From JBGPIT01 sp041485125 (GTDB taxonomy: Bacteria; Desulfobacterota; Binatia; UTPRO1): 5,375 nucleotides of DNA. The translations under genes were made by a program, and so were the position numbers. The notes under the pieces were generated by a model that was given only the letters and a program-made list of their open reading frames with translations, had not been told where the DNA came from and searched no databases. Shown here piece after piece: positions 5,308 through 5,375 of the stretch (within the stretch, counting starts at the first letter, position 1; every line of letters begins with the position of its first letter). Where the stretch lies: assembly GCA_041485125.1 (NCBI GenBank), contig JBGPIT010000357.1:1-5375 (forward strand), in the 5' to 3' direction.

Positions 5308-5375
5308 GCAATCGCTCGCGGCATCGTGGCGCGGCGTCGAGCGCTCGCTCGAATTGGGTGTGCGTGAGTGGGCCG

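Noticed and set aside
5267..5308. A 13-residue reading frame (MQGGSHVTRSSFA) that could be a leader peptide
   Set aside because: There is no Shine-Dalgarno, its ATG overlaps the predicted -10 box so it would precede the transcript start, and it lacks the codon runs typical of attenuator peptides.
5337..5352. TCGAGC/GCTCGA stem with a GCTC loop near the right edge
   Set aside because: It is a 6-bp stem built from repeated CGCTCG units in GC-rich DNA, with no T-run or conserved context. It is not distinguishable from chance.

Overview
This is an ordinary, densely packed chromosomal housekeeping segment from a high-GC Gram-negative bacterium. The strongly G/C-ending codons and the two LptF/LptG permease subunits (lipopolysaccharide export) indicate a diderm. 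The ArgC sequence (SEQSAGK, AVYGLTE, HRHTPEIEQE stretches), the rplM-rpsI-argC order and the style of the L13 and S9 proteins suggest a Desulfobacterota/Myxococcota/Binatota-like (former deltaproteobacterial) lineage. That placement is inference from remembered family sequences, not from a search.

Layout. (1) 15-88: tRNA-Asp(GTC) on the plus strand, followed within a few tens of bases by (2) rplM and rpsI (ribosomal proteins L13 and S9), then argC (N-acetyl-gamma-glutamyl-phosphate reductase), which starts about 10 nt after the rpsI stop. No terminator or promoter is visible inside this run, so tRNA-rplM-rpsI-argC looks like one transcription unit whose promoter lies left of the window. (3) 2024-2077: a 54-bp convergent gap with only a short GC hairpin. 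(4) 2078-4371: lptF then lptG on the minus strand, with a 4-nt GTGA overlap, encoding the two transmembrane subunits of the LPS-extracting ABC transporter. (5) 4372-4403: a 32-bp divergent gap with promoter-like elements facing both ways. (6) 4404-5222: rlmB, a SpoU/TrmH-family 23S rRNA 2'-O-ribose methyltransferase. (7) 5223-5375: a 153-bp non-coding tail with a perfect TTGACA -35 box, an overlapping sigma-54-like GG...GC pattern and a TATGCAA/TTGCATA inverted repeat. It is probably the promoter and leader of a transcription unit that begins beyond the right edge.

Functionally the window joins translation (tRNA-Asp, L13, S9, rRNA methylation), arginine biosynthesis and outer-membrane biogenesis. 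I found no mobile element, CRISPR array, defence system or plainly novel gene system. The points worth a second look are regulatory: the tRNA placed directly ahead of rplM, the uncertain rplM start, the compressed lptF/rlmB divergent promoter, and the structured promoter region after rlmB.
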